Part shown: in pieces, positions 1 through 8,495 of the stretch | Layout of the letters: each line of letters starts with the position of its first letter | Numbering within the stretch: the first letter of the stretch is position 1 | Origin: Alkalihalobacterium elongatum | GTDB lineage: Bacteria; Bacillota; Bacilli; Bacillales; Bacillaceae_F | Length of the DNA stretch: 64,000 nucleotides | Direction of reading: 5' to 3' | NCBI RefSeq assembly: GCF_019024285.1 | Contig: NZ_WMKZ01000010.1 | Span: 1-64,000 of the forward strand | Translations under genes and position numbers: made by a program | The notes under the pieces: generated by a model | Databases searched by the model: none | Told to the model about the DNA's origin: nothing | The model's input: the letters and a program-made list of their open reading frames with translations, nothing else

Positions 1-185
1 GGTGCCCGTGTCCTTCGTTTTGAGCAAGGCAAGGGAACTAAACGAGCTCTATGGTGCCCGTGTCCTTCGTTTTGAGCCAGGCTCGGGAACTAAACGAGCT
101 CTATGGTGCCCGTGCGCTTCATTTTTAACATGGGACGGGAACAAATCGGTCTCAATAGTGACGGAGTGCTCCGTTTTTCGGCACC
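1..185. repeat. GC-rich tandem repeat, two 52-bp units plus a diverged third
   Basis: Units at 1-52 and 53-104 are nearly identical; both begin GGTGCCCGTGTCCTTCG and end AACGAGCTCTAT. A third, diverged unit starts at 105 and is closed by GGCACC at 180-185, which mirrors the GGTGCC at its start. Inside it, ACGGAG-TG-CTCCGT (161-174) followed by T residues forms a hairpin. The stretch is clearly richer in G and C than its neighbours. The array may continue beyond the left edge. Open frames across it are by-products of the repeat. The function is unknown; it looks like a dispersed non-coding Bacillus repeat. Confidence 0.75.
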
Positions 186-214
186 ACAGCGACTAAATGT
201 AATCCCTAACCGTG

Positions 215-1888
215 TTACACCTCAATAATAATTGGCAAGATCATTGGTTTTTTCTTCGTTTGGTTGAATAAATATTGTCCGACAGCTTTTTTGATGTGTT
301 TTTTGATAACGCCCCATTCTTTTGATTCGGCTTCATCCAAGTTGTTTATTGTTCTTTTTATTAGCGCATTAACATCCTTTATAAGATCTTCGGAATTTTT
401 TACGAACACGAATCCACGAGAAATTGTGTCGGGACCAGAAATAAGTTTCTTATCTGTTTTACTCATTGTTAGAACAACGACAAGCATACCATCCTCTGAT
501 AGTTGCCTCCTATCGCGTAGAACGATTTCACCAACATCTCCGACACCGATCCCATCAACATACGTATTTCCTGTTGGAATCTTGCGAGTGTGATTGGCTA
601 CGCCGTCTTTTATATCAACGACATCGCCATTTTTTAAAATAAAAGTATTTCCTTCTTCAACACCAACTGACTCAGCTAATAATCGATGGTGGTGTAACAT
701 CCGATATTCTCCGTGAACAGGGACAAGGTATTTTGGTTTCATTAGAGTTAACATTAATTTTAAATCTTCTTGGTATCCGTGACCAGAAACATGCATTCCT
801 GAAGAGCTGCCTGGACCATATATGACGTTCGCTCCGAGTGCATATAAGTTGTCGACAATTTTGGTTACCGCTTTTTCATTCCCTGGAATCGGGCCAGCAG
901 CTAAAATAACTGTATCACCAGCTAAAATGTCGACACCTCGGAAATCACCTGTTGACAAACGAGATAAGGCAGCCATTTGCTCGCCTTGACTTCCTGTACA
1001 AAGAATTGCTACTCTTTCTGGTGGTAAATCATTAATTTGTTTTGGATCTATTAACATTCCATCTGGTATATTTAGGTATCCTCGTTCCATTGCTACTTCA
1101 ACAACATTTACCATGCTCCGTCCGAGTAAAGCAAGCTTACGATTGGTTTTTTTGGCTGCATCAATCGTTTGTTGAAGGCGGCTAACATTTGAGGCAAAGG
1201 TTGATAGAATAATTTTTCCGTCAGCTTTCATAAAAGCATCTGTGACGTGTGAACCGACCATTTGCTCAGATGGGGTTGCTCCAGGACGTTCGGCATTCGT
1301 GCTTTCCGATAATAAAAGAAGTACGCCTTCTTTTCCAATTTCAGCCATTTTATGAATGTCTGAATGTTCGTTGCTTGCAGGAGTTAAATCAAATTTAAAA
1401 TCTCCAGTATGTACAACATTTCCTTCAGGTGTACGGAAGAGAATCCCTAAGCAGTCTGGAATGCTGTGAGTTACTTTGAAAAATTCAAGATTCATCTCTC
1501 CAAAGTTCAACTTAGAATTAGCATTAATTTCATGTAAATCAGTTTCCCTAAGGATTTTATGCTCTTTTAACTTTAACTCGATCAATCCAAGCGTAAAGCG
1601 AGTTCCGTACACAGGGACATTTAATTTTTTCAGGAAAAATGGGATCCCGCCAATATGGTCTTCGTGTCCATGCGTTACGATTAGAGCTCGGACTTTGTCT
1701 TTATTTTCTTCTAAATAGGAAATGTCAGGTATGATTAAGTCTATTCCTAATAAACTTTCATCAGGGAATTTGTTACCGCAATCAATCACCACCATGTCAT
1801 CTTCATACTGAACGACATACATATTTTTTCCGATCTCATTCATTCCGCCTAATGCAAAAATAGATAATGCAGTTTCAGTGCTGCTCAA
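215..1888 (-). CDS. Ribonuclease J family protein (RNase J1/J2 paralogue)
   Basis: A metallo-beta-lactamase/beta-CASP ribonuclease of 557 residues, the usual RNase J length. The family acts as a 5'-3' exonuclease and endonuclease in mRNA decay and rRNA maturation. The zinc motif THGHEDHIGG lies at residues 72-81, followed by HSIPD, HTGDFKFD, the beta-CASP SGHG motif and PVHGEYRM; the C-terminus MILPIIIEV is typical. All metal ligands are present, so it should be active. It resembles both J1 and J2 of B. subtilis without clearly being either, so I leave out a symbol. The start is TTG, supported by AGGGGG eight bases upstream. It appears to be a single-gene unit. Confidence 0.93.
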   Translation of the reverse strand: MSSTETALSIFALGGMNEIGKNMYVVQYEDDMVVIDCGNKFPDESLLGIDLIIPDISYLEENKDKVRALIVTHGHEDHIGGIPFFLKKLNVPVYGTRFTLGLIELKLKEHKILRETDLHEINANSKLNFGEMNLEFFKVTHSIPDCLGILFRTPEGNVVHTGDFKFDLTPASNEHSDIHKMAEIGKEGVLLLLSESTNAERPGATPSEQMVGSHVTDAFMKADGKIILSTFASNVSRLQQTIDAAKKTNRKLALLGRSMVNVVEVAMERGYLNIPDGMLIDPKQINDLPPERVAILCTGSQGEQMAALSRLSTGDFRGVDILAGDTVILAAGPIPGNEKAVTKIVDNLYALGANVIYGPGSSSGMHVSGHGYQEDLKLMLTLMKPKYLVPVHGEYRMLHHHRLLAESVGVEEGNTFILKNGDVVDIKDGVANHTRKIPTGNTYVDGIGVGDVGEIVLRDRRQLSEDGMLVVVLTMSKTDKKLISGPDTISRGFVFVKNSEDLIKDVNALIKRTINNLDEAESKEWGVIKKHIKKAVGQYLFNQTKKKPMILPIIIEV

Positions 1889-2028
1889 CTTTTATACCCC
1901 CTAATCATACATATTACTGGTAGTATACCCAGTTCAATTGTGTTTATCAGAAGGGTTCATTCAATTTATAGGCTGAAATATGTAATAAAACGGTCCAATA
2001 TCAAAAAGCATCGGTCTTTAAGAAAGAT

Positions 2029-2070
2029 CAAAATAAAAACAAGGCATAGAAATGTGTTCTATGCCTTGTT
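2029..2070 (-). terminator. Rho-independent terminator of the SEC-C gene
   Basis: A perfect 14-bp stem (2038-2051 with 2057-2070) with a 5-nt loop. On the minus strand it is followed by GTTTTTATTTT. It lies about 70 bp after the stop codon of the SEC-C gene. Confidence 0.88.
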
Positions 2071-2139
2071 GGTTGTTGGTAAGTTAATGAATGTTTGTTT
2101 AGAGTTAATTAATATTTATATCTCAAGCTGGAGCTTACC

Positions 2140-3354
2140 TTACTTCATACAGCACTTTTTATATTTTTTTCCGCTTCCGCATATGCACGGAGCATTACGG
2201 CCAATTTTCTTAAAGTTTTTGATATTGATTTCCTTTTGAGCCGTTTGTACTGAAGGGAAAGTTAGTGGTGGAATAGGCTTTCCGCTTTTTTCTTCAGGAA
2301 GCATCAATTCATTTGGTGTATACCCTTTTAATGACCATAGACGTGTTTGATTTTTAACTTCCTTAAGTAGGTCTTGTAAGACTTGAACAATCTTTACGGG
2401 AAGATCTACCTTACTTTGTAAGTATTCAATGATAATTGCTGGTTGTACTTCCGTATTGATCATATAAACGATTTGGGCTGCTAGTTTATCGCTCTCAACC
2501 GATATTTCTGAATGTTCGACTAGTAGATTGATCAAGTCATTTAATGCAGAATTTTTTTGAACAAAAGCTGCCCCACTAGACCTTAAAAGTTGTCCTTTTG
2601 TAAATTCAAAATAATCGACTTTTAAATCATTTTGGGCATCAATTAGTTTCTGCGCATCAAGTACACGATGATCGTGGTACCCGTGAGCCGAAGCATGAAC
2701 TTGGCCATAATAGTCACTCGCAAAAGAAATAATTCGTTGATATTCAGTTGGATCTATGTCTTGTCCAGTAAGCCGCTGTATAGTATCAATTAGTGCAGCT
2801 TCACTCAACACTCCATAGTAATAAAGCATCCCTTGAGTGAGTTTCACCCATTCTGTATTTCGACGAATGACACGTTCAAGCTCATCTCCATCTATATTAT
2901 TAAAAAGGTCTGCTAACTCAACTGGAATAAATAAAACTTTCTGTTTTTCTTGAAGACCAGGAAAGACGAGACTTTGCGCTTTCAGAGTTTCAATTTTTTC
3001 GAGTGATAGACCAGGATGACTAATATAGCCTCCATTGTTTATGATCGTTTTCATTAAATCATATTTTTCTTGATCTAACATATACAGTTGTTCTTTAAAT
3101 AACGAAGGAACGACTTCAGCTAGAAGTGTTGCTAGTTCGCCCTTTTTCAATGAACTTGCATTTTTTACTTCGAGATTTTTCCGAATAGGATCAAGTTCAT
3201 TTTTAGTTAAGCTATTAAGAGTGTCTAACAGTTTACAGGGTAAGTTTGTTTTTTTCCATAGTTTTTGTTCGCGTTTTTGTTGCTCTTGATCAGGTATTTC
3301 GTTCTCAAGAACGGGTAGTACAACATCTTTCAAATTAATATCCATTCTTTCCAT
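2140..3354 (-). CDS. SEC-C zinc-motif protein of unknown function
   Basis: A 404-residue soluble protein ending in a SEC-C motif (GRNAPCICGSGKKYKKCC), the CxCxnCC zinc site also found at the C-terminus of SecA and in YecA-type proteins. The preceding 380 residues are mostly helical and charged and match no domain I recognise. SEC-C tails bind zinc and often contact ribosomes or other proteins, but no role can be deduced here. The start has AGAGGAG five bases upstream; a second in-frame ATG three codons on is also possible. It is transcribed alone, with its own terminator. Confidence 0.8.
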   Translation of the reverse strand: MERMDINLKDVVLPVLENEIPDQEQQKREQKLWKKTNLPCKLLDTLNSLTKNELDPIRKNLEVKNASSLKKGELATLLAEVVPSLFKEQLYMLDQEKYDLMKTIINNGGYISHPGLSLEKIETLKAQSLVFPGLQEKQKVLFIPVELADLFNNIDGDELERVIRRNTEWVKLTQGMLYYYGVLSEAALIDTIQRLTGQDIDPTEYQRIISFASDYYGQVHASAHGYHDHRVLDAQKLIDAQNDLKVDYFEFTKGQLLRSSGAAFVQKNSALNDLINLLVEHSEISVESDKLAAQIVYMINTEVQPAIIIEYLQSKVDLPVKIVQVLQDLLKEVKNQTRLWSLKGYTPNELMLPEEKSGKPIPPLTFPSVQTAQKEINIKNFKKIGRNAPCICGSGKKYKKCCMK

Positions 3355-3469
3355 CCAATCTCCTCTGTTTTAATAATGCTTTGATGACAATTATGTATTC
3401 TTTTAAGCTACCTTCTTATTTTAACATAATGTACAATATTAAGCAGTTGCTCGAAAATAAGGCTAACTA

Positions 3470-3504
3470 AAAAATAATTCCCCATAAAGTCGGCTGGAAT
3501 TATT
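3470..3504 (-). terminator. Terminator overlapping the dinB stop codon
   Basis: AATAATTCC (3473-3481) pairs with GGAATTATT (3496-3504), and the minus strand continues with T residues. The upstream arm includes the TAA stop of dinB, so the hairpin begins inside the gene. Confidence 0.7.
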
Positions 3505-4576
3505 AAAAGAGCTTTAGTTGTACATAGTTTGCCGTTTCGAAATTGCTTAAGCGAACTCCAAATAACCATAGAGGTATATCCATAAGATGACGCTCAAACA
3601 AGTTTTCTACTACTGAGTACACTTTTTCGTGGTCAGATGTTGTTTCATTTAGGGTGATACTTTTTGAGTGACTGGCTCCACCACGTTCAGTTTTGTAAAC
3701 AACTGAAATTGTACTTGCTCTTAACTGTTTTTCTTGTAATCGTTGACACAGAATGTCAATCATCTGCCGGGCAATTGTCAGAAGTTGCTCTGGGTCTGTT
3801 GTCGGTTGCGAAAATGTTTTTTCTTTTCCGATCGTTTTATCACCTTTCTCACGATCAGCATCAATTAAGTCGGAGCCAATCCCTAGTGCGTTATTCCGCA
3901 GTACTTCTCCCCTTAAACCTAGTATGAGCTTTATTTGGATCGGATCTGTTTGTGCAAGATCCCCAATAGTATATATTCCGAATTTATTAAGCTTCTCTTC
4001 TGTCTTTTTTCCACAACCATGGAGTTTGCTAAGTTTTTGCGGATGAAAATAACTGCAAAATTGCAGGCGTTCTAAATGAACATATCCGAACGGTTTTCTT
4101 ACATCTGCTGCCATTTTAGCTGTACACTTCGTATCACTGATCCCGATGCTACACCCTAAATGTAGTTTCTCCCACAATGTTTTCTGAATGTACATTGCGA
4201 TCTCTTTAGGAGATGTGCCTTTATTTACCCTTTCTGTTAGATCCACATACGCTTCATCAACTGATGCAACTTCGGTTGGCCCTATTAACCGTAAGAAATC
4301 CATAATTTTTCTAGAGTAGGAAGAATACAATGGATGATTTCGCTGGACAACTACTGCTTCAGGTACTTTCTTTAACGCCTCATAGATCGACATCGTTGTA
4401 TAAACGCCTTTATTTTTTGCTTCATAACTAGCTGCAATAACCATTCCTTTATATTTGTTCGTCGGACTACCGCCAACTATTAATGGTTTATTTCGTAATG
4501 AAGGGTCCTCTGCTTGATGGCAACTAGCATAAAACGCATTCATATCTATTAATGCAATTGTCTTGTTGCCAGGCAT
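3503..4576 (-). CDS. dinB: DNA polymerase IV (Y family)
   Basis: A low-fidelity translesion DNA polymerase of 357 residues. Catalytic motifs are visible: DMNAFYAS (Asp11), YSSYSRKI (84-91) and SVDEAY with Asp107 and Glu108. These are followed by the thumb helix-hairpin-helix (KLHGCGKKTEEKLNKFGI) and the little-finger domain. The C-terminal QLKLF is a good beta-clamp-binding motif, which supports a complete protein despite being shorter than the roughly 410-residue B. subtilis YqjH and YqjW. The start ATG has AAGGGGAG upstream. I see no LexA box in the promoter region, so SOS control is not evident. Confidence 0.93.
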   Translation of the reverse strand: MPGNKTIALIDMNAFYASCHQAEDPSLRNKPLIVGGSPTNKYKGMVIAASYEAKNKGVYTTMSIYEALKKVPEAVVVQRNHPLYSSYSRKIMDFLRLIGPTEVASVDEAYVDLTERVNKGTSPKEIAMYIQKTLWEKLHLGCSIGISDTKCTAKMAADVRKPFGYVHLERLQFCSYFHPQKLSKLHGCGKKTEEKLNKFGIYTIGDLAQTDPIQIKLILGLRGEVLRNNALGIGSDLIDADREKGDKTIGKEKTFSQPTTDPEQLLTIARQMIDILCQRLQEKQLRASTISVVYKTERGGASHSKSITLNETTSDHEKVYSVVENLFERHLMDIPLWLFGVRLSNFETANYVQLKLF

Positions 4577-4717
4577 GTTTCTCCCCTTCCTTTCAATTAA
4601 AAAATGAAGACATGTCTAACAATATTATATGACTTCTAAACAAAGTAGTCTAATGATTGAGCATCAGGATGTGCTTATATAGTGAAAACAAAGAGCAATA
4701 ACCCTTGAGAATAAGCC

Positions 4718-4748
4718 AAAAAAAAACTCCAGGAAAACCATGAAGTTT
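4718..4748 (-). terminator. Probable terminator after the histidine phosphatase gene
   Basis: On the minus strand AAACTTCATGG-TTTT-CCTGGAGTTT folds with one bulge and is followed by T residues. It lies about 110 bp after the stop codon at 4860. Confidence 0.5.
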
Positions 4749-4859
4749 TAATTAATAATAATTGCAAATCGATTTAAGCGACAACTTGGAAAAATTCAAT
4801 CCATTCACTGTCTGTTCAAGTGGATTTGAACAGTTGGGCAAAACAGTAATGGAGCGTTT

Positions 4860-5555
4860 CTATAATAAGCTCTGGAAATCACGTAACGATAACTTAGCGA
4901 TAACATCATACCCTAGGCCTCTTCCACGTGGCCATATAACTACGGTTCCCATATTAGGTATTCTCCCTAATCCAACACTTTCTGGAAAGTTGTGACCGAT
5001 TATAACTTTATTTGTACCAGGTGAAGGCGCCAATTCTAGAGCAGAGGTAACTAAGTTTATTATTCTTACTCGTTCAGTCGGAGGCAAAGGATCAGCTAAT
5101 TGATAAACTTCCGCCCAGAAAGGATCGATTTCTTTATTCTCTTGTTCGAAAGCTAATGCCGCAGTTTCCCTTGTTCTACAGAAGGGACTAGATATGATTG
5201 GATAATCTATTGGAATATCTAAACTGCGAGTTGTTTCTCCATAAGCGATTGCTTGTTGACGGCCTACATTCGAGAGGTTTCTTTGAGTATTACAGTCATA
5301 AAAACTTAAAAAAGGTTGGTCAACTCCGATAGTAGCTTCAGCATGTCTTACATAAAAGTTAAATCCGCCTTCTTGTAGTAAGTTCAACAACTGACGTTCT
5401 CTTGAAAAAGATTGTTCTGAGTAGATAGTAAATGGTTTATGTTTGGAAGCTAACTGTATAGTCGAGGATATGTTTTGTTGAGTGGATGTTTTGAAGGCTA
5501 ACCTCTGTAAGGCCGTAATTGATCGAACAGGAGAATTTTCATAAGTCACTTTCAT
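4860..5555 (-). CDS. Histidine phosphatase superfamily protein
   Basis: A 231-residue phosphoglycerate-mutase-fold protein. The catalytic core is visible: YVRHAEA near residue 70 carries the phospho-accepting histidine, SSPFCRTRETA follows about 60 residues later, and IIGHN carries the second histidine. The central spacing and the GHN (not GHG) motif resemble the SixA/Ais-like branch rather than true glycolytic mutases. The first 60 residues look like a family-specific extension with no signal peptide. The substrate cannot be predicted. It is monocistronic, with ACTCCTTCC-type ribosome binding sequence complement just upstream. Confidence 0.8.
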   Translation of the reverse strand: MKVTYENSPVRSITALQRLAFKTSTQQNISSTIQLASKHKPFTIYSEQSFSRERQLLNLLQEGGFNFYVRHAEATIGVDQPFLSFYDCNTQRNLSNVGRQQAIAYGETTRSLDIPIDYPIISSPFCRTRETAALAFEQENKEIDPFWAEVYQLADPLPPTERVRIINLVTSALELAPSPGTNKVIIGHNFPESVGLGRIPNMGTVVIWPRGRGLGYDVIAKLSLRDFQSLL

Positions 5556-5751
5556 AGTAACTCCTTCCTACGAAGTTTAGCTTTAAGACATTGTATGACA
5601 GATACCCTAGGATGGTTATCGTAAAGTCGTTATATGTCGCTAGGTGTAGCAATTTGATAGCAGTTACTAGTTTTTGTATAGCTCACTTATATATTCTGTG
5701 TTATAGCCATTTTTCTTTCATTGAGCTTAATACTTTCGATGTGCATTAACG

Positions 5752-5779
5752 TAAAAAAGCACCCCTTAAAAGGAATGCT
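5752..5779 (-). terminator. Terminator of the cobalt transport operon
   Basis: On the minus strand AGCATTCCTT-TT-AAGGGGTGCT forms a 10-bp stem (two G-T pairs) followed by TTTTTT. It is the first terminator after the last gene of the CbiMQO operon. Confidence 0.85.
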
Positions 5780-5839
5780 AATTTGTAAGAAGTTATTTAA
5801 ATAGATTTTATTTGGGACATCTAAAAGATGATTTTCGAT

Positions 5840-6256
5840 CTAAGCTCTAGCTGCTTTCCTTTTAGATCGATAGGAAAAGAAAACGGCTATCGAAATAAAA
5901 ATAGCTACAACAATTCCAACAGTAATCCAGCGATGAGGGTCTGATTTTACCAGGATTTCTTCTCCAACTCTCCATTCTGTTCGATGACCAATTCCGTCAT
6001 CAGCAACAAAAAACGTCGCTTCGTTAGGCTCATAATAAAAATACCCGTTCTCGTCTAAAGAACCATTAGCCACTTCATTTCCTTCATCGTCATACGCATA
6101 CACGATTGTTCGATTAGAATGGCTCCCATCCTCATAAACTACTTGAATTTTTCCTTCTTCAATAGGATCAATGAGCATTTTATGCGCGTGTACAGGAATA
6201 GCGAATATTATCAAAATAAGAATTATCATTACAAACTGAGCAAAATGTTTTCTCAT
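5840..6256 (-). CDS. NikL-like exported accessory protein of the metal transporter
   Basis: A 138-residue protein with an N-terminal signal segment (MRKHFAQFVMIILILIIFA), a beta-rich exported domain and one C-terminal membrane helix (about 110-130) with a basic tail. The exported part (HKMLIDP, VYEDGSHSNR, DDGIGHRTEW) resembles the NikK/NikL class of extracytoplasmic partners of nickel/cobalt ECF transporters. It sits 14 bp after cbiO as the last operon gene, where classical cobalt systems carry cbiN, so it may replace CbiN. Membership of the metal operon is firm; the NikL label is by resemblance. Confidence 0.6.
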   Translation of the reverse strand: MRKHFAQFVMIILILIIFAIPVHAHKMLIDPIEEGKIQVVYEDGSHSNRTIVYAYDDEGNEVANGSLDENGYFYYEPNEATFFVADDGIGHRTEWRVGEEILVKSDPHRWITVGIVVAIFISIAVFFSYRSKRKAARA

Positions 6257-6270
6257 AGGGCCCCCTTCAG

Positions 6271-7098
6271 TTACGAAAGAATGACTAGATCATTCATTTT
6301 TTCTGTAAATTGTGCTGAAATGAGCAGCCTAGCTTCTTCATTTGTCTTTGGTCGGTAGGGTGTTTCTTTAAATAGTGTATATAATCTTGGGTTTGCCAGC
6401 TTTGCTTCTTTCATTAACTGCTCATCTTCTAATAGCGAGGTCGTGCCTTGCCTAATCATCTTTCCGTTTTGCATAATTAAACATTCCAATGCCCAACCAT
6501 AAGCAATGTCAACATCGTGAGTTGATAAAATAATAGTGTGACTAGTATCCGTTAAATAGTCTAGTAATGAAAGAAACTCTTCTAGGGCAACAGGATCTAA
6601 TCCAGAAAAAGGTTCATCAAAAATTATGATTTCTGGCTTCATAGCTAATACACCAGCTATCGCTACTTTTTTCTTTTGACCTAAACTTAAATTGTAGGGT
6701 GCTTTGTGTCGAAGATGTTCAATCCCAAGCAGGTTAAGGGCATTTCCTACAACATTTATTACGTCTTGTTCATCTAGGCCTTTATTTCTCGGTCCGAAGG
6801 CAATATCTTCAAAAACAGTCGGGGCAAATAACTGTGTATCAGGACTATCAAACACAAATCCTACTTTACTTCGAATCGAACGAATCGTTTTTTTTGTTAA
6901 ATATTGTCCAAAGAGCTCTATTTCACCTGTTTGAGGTAAAAGCAAGCCGTTTAAGTGTTGAAGTAAAGTTGATTTACCACTTCCGTTTTGGCCTAATAAT
7001 GCTATTTTCTTGCTGGTCAGGGAACATGTAACATTAGATAGAGCGATCGTTTGATCGGAGTATGTGTAATTAATATTTTTAATCTCAATTGTACTCAT
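6271..7098 (-). CDS. cbiO: Energy-coupling ATPase of the cobalt/nickel ECF transporter
   Basis: An ABC ATPase that powers the CbiM-CbiQ complex. Walker A GQNGSGKST, the Q-loop region (FDSPDTQLFAPTV, typical of CbiO/EcfA), signature LSLGQKKKVAIAG, Walker B IIIFDEP and the H-loop STHD are all intact. An upstream in-frame GTG at 7110 is possible, but the ATG at 7098 overlaps the cbiQ stop as TAATG, the classic arrangement for translational coupling, so I use it (275 residues). It is the fourth gene of the riboswitch-controlled operon. Confidence 0.93.
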   Translation of the reverse strand: MSTIEIKNINYTYSDQTIALSNVTCSLTSKKIALLGQNGSGKSTLLQHLNGLLLPQTGEIELFGQYLTKKTIRSIRSKVGFVFDSPDTQLFAPTVFEDIAFGPRNKGLDEQDVINVVGNALNLLGIEHLRHKAPYNLSLGQKKKVAIAGVLAMKPEIIIFDEPFSGLDPVALEEFLSLLDYLTDTSHTIILSTHDVDIAYGWALECLIMQNGKMIRQGTTSLLEDEQLMKEAKLANPRLYTLFKETPYRPKTNEEARLLISAQFTEKMNDLVILS

Positions 7099-7856
7099 TA
7101 GAACCACCACTTTTCAATAATAATTAGTAGGATCATAAAACTAGTGAAAATGGTCGATAAAAATACATCGTATTTTGAAATCGGTTTAGGTGCCGAAGTT
7201 GGAATTGTCCCATCAAATCCTCTTGCAACCATAGCTTGAGATGCACGTTCTGACTGAATATAAGATCGCAGAACGAGACCTGCCATGACACCACTGTATA
7301 CTTTTAAAGATTGTTTATGAAAAGACGACGGCTTAAACAGACGAGAAATAAGTGCTTTTTGATACGATAATAGAGTAATATAGAGAATTCTCGTATAATG
7401 AAGCGACATAATTAAAATCGCTACTATCGCTGAAGGAAGTCGCATATTTGCAACTCCATTTAAAAATTGAGCCATTGGTTGAGTAAGAAGCATGATGATC
7501 ATTAATAACACTGATGATAATGCTTTCAAATTTAATTGAATAACAAAAAGTAAACGATCGGAATCTATGTTAAACCCTTGTGCAAATAGGATAGGCACAC
7601 TCATTAAAGTCAAAAAAGGAATAAGAATTAATAATTTTGAAAAGACATACTTCAAACCGATTCCCATTGTAAGTATCGCAAAAAGTAGCATAAAGAACGT
7701 AAAAAATAATAGTAAAGGCTCTTCTAGTGAAATAACAATAAACGTTGAAATCAGACACGTTACTGTTTTTGTTCTTGGCTCCCACTTTCTGCCCCACGAT
7801 TGTTTTGTAACAGTTGGTTCAAAACGCTTTATTTCCTCTATGAATGAAGAACCCAT
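7098..7856 (-). CDS. cbiQ: Transmembrane coupling subunit of the cobalt/nickel ECF transporter
   Basis: A 252-residue integral membrane T-component that links the ATPase to the CbiM substrate subunit. Several hydrophobic helices fill residues 30-110, 125-155 and the C-terminus. The family's cytoplasmic coupling helix is visible as SERASQAMVARGF. The N-terminus overlaps the end of cbiM by 19 bp, and the C-terminus is coupled to cbiO. Families other than cobalt/nickel use similar T-components, so the assignment rests on the neighbouring cbiM and cobalamin riboswitch. Confidence 0.92.
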   Translation of the reverse strand: MGSSFIEEIKRFEPTVTKQSWGRKWEPRTKTVTCLISTFIVISLEEPLLLFFTFFMLLFAILTMGIGLKYVFSKLLILIPFLTLMSVPILFAQGFNIDSDRLLFVIQLNLKALSSVLLMIIMLLTQPMAQFLNGVANMRLPSAIVAILIMSLHYTRILYITLLSYQKALISRLFKPSSFHKQSLKVYSGVMAGLVLRSYIQSERASQAMVARGFDGTIPTSAPKPISKYDVFLSTIFTSFMILLIIIEKWWF

Positions 7857-8473
7857 TCTACTTCCCTACCTTTAATAAGCTCTGGCCGAACTTGTAGTAA
7901 TATTTTTACGATAAACCCAGTAAGTATACCCTCTATCAATAGTAAGGGTATATGTCCCACTAGTAATATACGGACAACAGAAAAGGTTCCTTCTGTATAA
8001 TACGAACTTGTCAAAAACAGAATACTTGAGAGCAGTAAAATAGTAAGTACAATCCCAAACATGCCGATAACACTAGCAACTACTGCTAGATTAGCAGAAC
8101 GGTTCTTTTTATAATGGTAAAATATAAAAGAACAAACTATCGCTGGCAGAGCAACAAGAAGTGTATTAGCTCCCAACGTAGTTAATCCACCATGCTGAAA
8201 AAGCAGTGCTTGTAAAAGTAAACTAATAAAAATGGCTATAGCACTTCTTCTCCCGAGGATAATTCCGAGTAACCCACAAAGGAGCGGATGTACCGAGCTT
8301 GGTCCAATCGGTATACTTATTAACGAAAGGACAAAAAACGTAGCGGTCATTAAACTGATTTTAGGAATTTCTTCTTGAGTAATACTTTTAATTGAATAAA
8401 ATAAAAGGCCACCAGCTGCAGCCGTTGTTACAGCTACAACTGGTAGGTTAAGGACTCCATCTGAAAGATGCAT
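7838..8473 (-). CDS. cbiM: Cobalt/nickel-binding membrane subunit CbiM
   Basis: The 211-residue substrate-specific subunit of a CbiMQO metal importer. The mature N-terminus must begin Met-His, because His2 coordinates the metal; here it is MHLSDGVLN. A second family signature, GPSSVHPLLCGLLGIILG, lies near residue 60. Six or so membrane helices follow. CbiM and NikM cannot be told apart reliably by eye; cobalt is favoured because a cobalamin riboswitch controls the operon. The gene begins 22 bp after the lipoprotein stop and overlaps cbiQ. Confidence 0.92.
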   Translation of the reverse strand: MHLSDGVLNLPVVAVTTAAAGGLLFYSIKSITQEEIPKISLMTATFFVLSLISIPIGPSSVHPLLCGLLGIILGRRSAIAIFISLLLQALLFQHGGLTTLGANTLLVALPAIVCSFIFYHYKKNRSANLAVVASVIGMFGIVLTILLLSSILFLTSSYYTEGTFSVVRILLVGHIPLLLIEGILTGFIVKILLQVRPELIKGREVEWVLHS

Positions 8474-8495
8474 GTGGAATCACCAACTTTCTTTA

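Noticed and set aside
1-104. Possible CRISPR-like array at the left edge
   Set aside because: The two 52-bp units are directly adjacent with no spacers, and no cas genes are nearby.
2-196. 64-codon frame across the left-edge repeat
   Set aside because: It is produced by the repeated sequence and has no ribosome binding site or protein-like pattern.
4577-4760. LexA box before dinB
   Set aside because: I looked for CGAAC...GTTCG and found no match in the upstream region.
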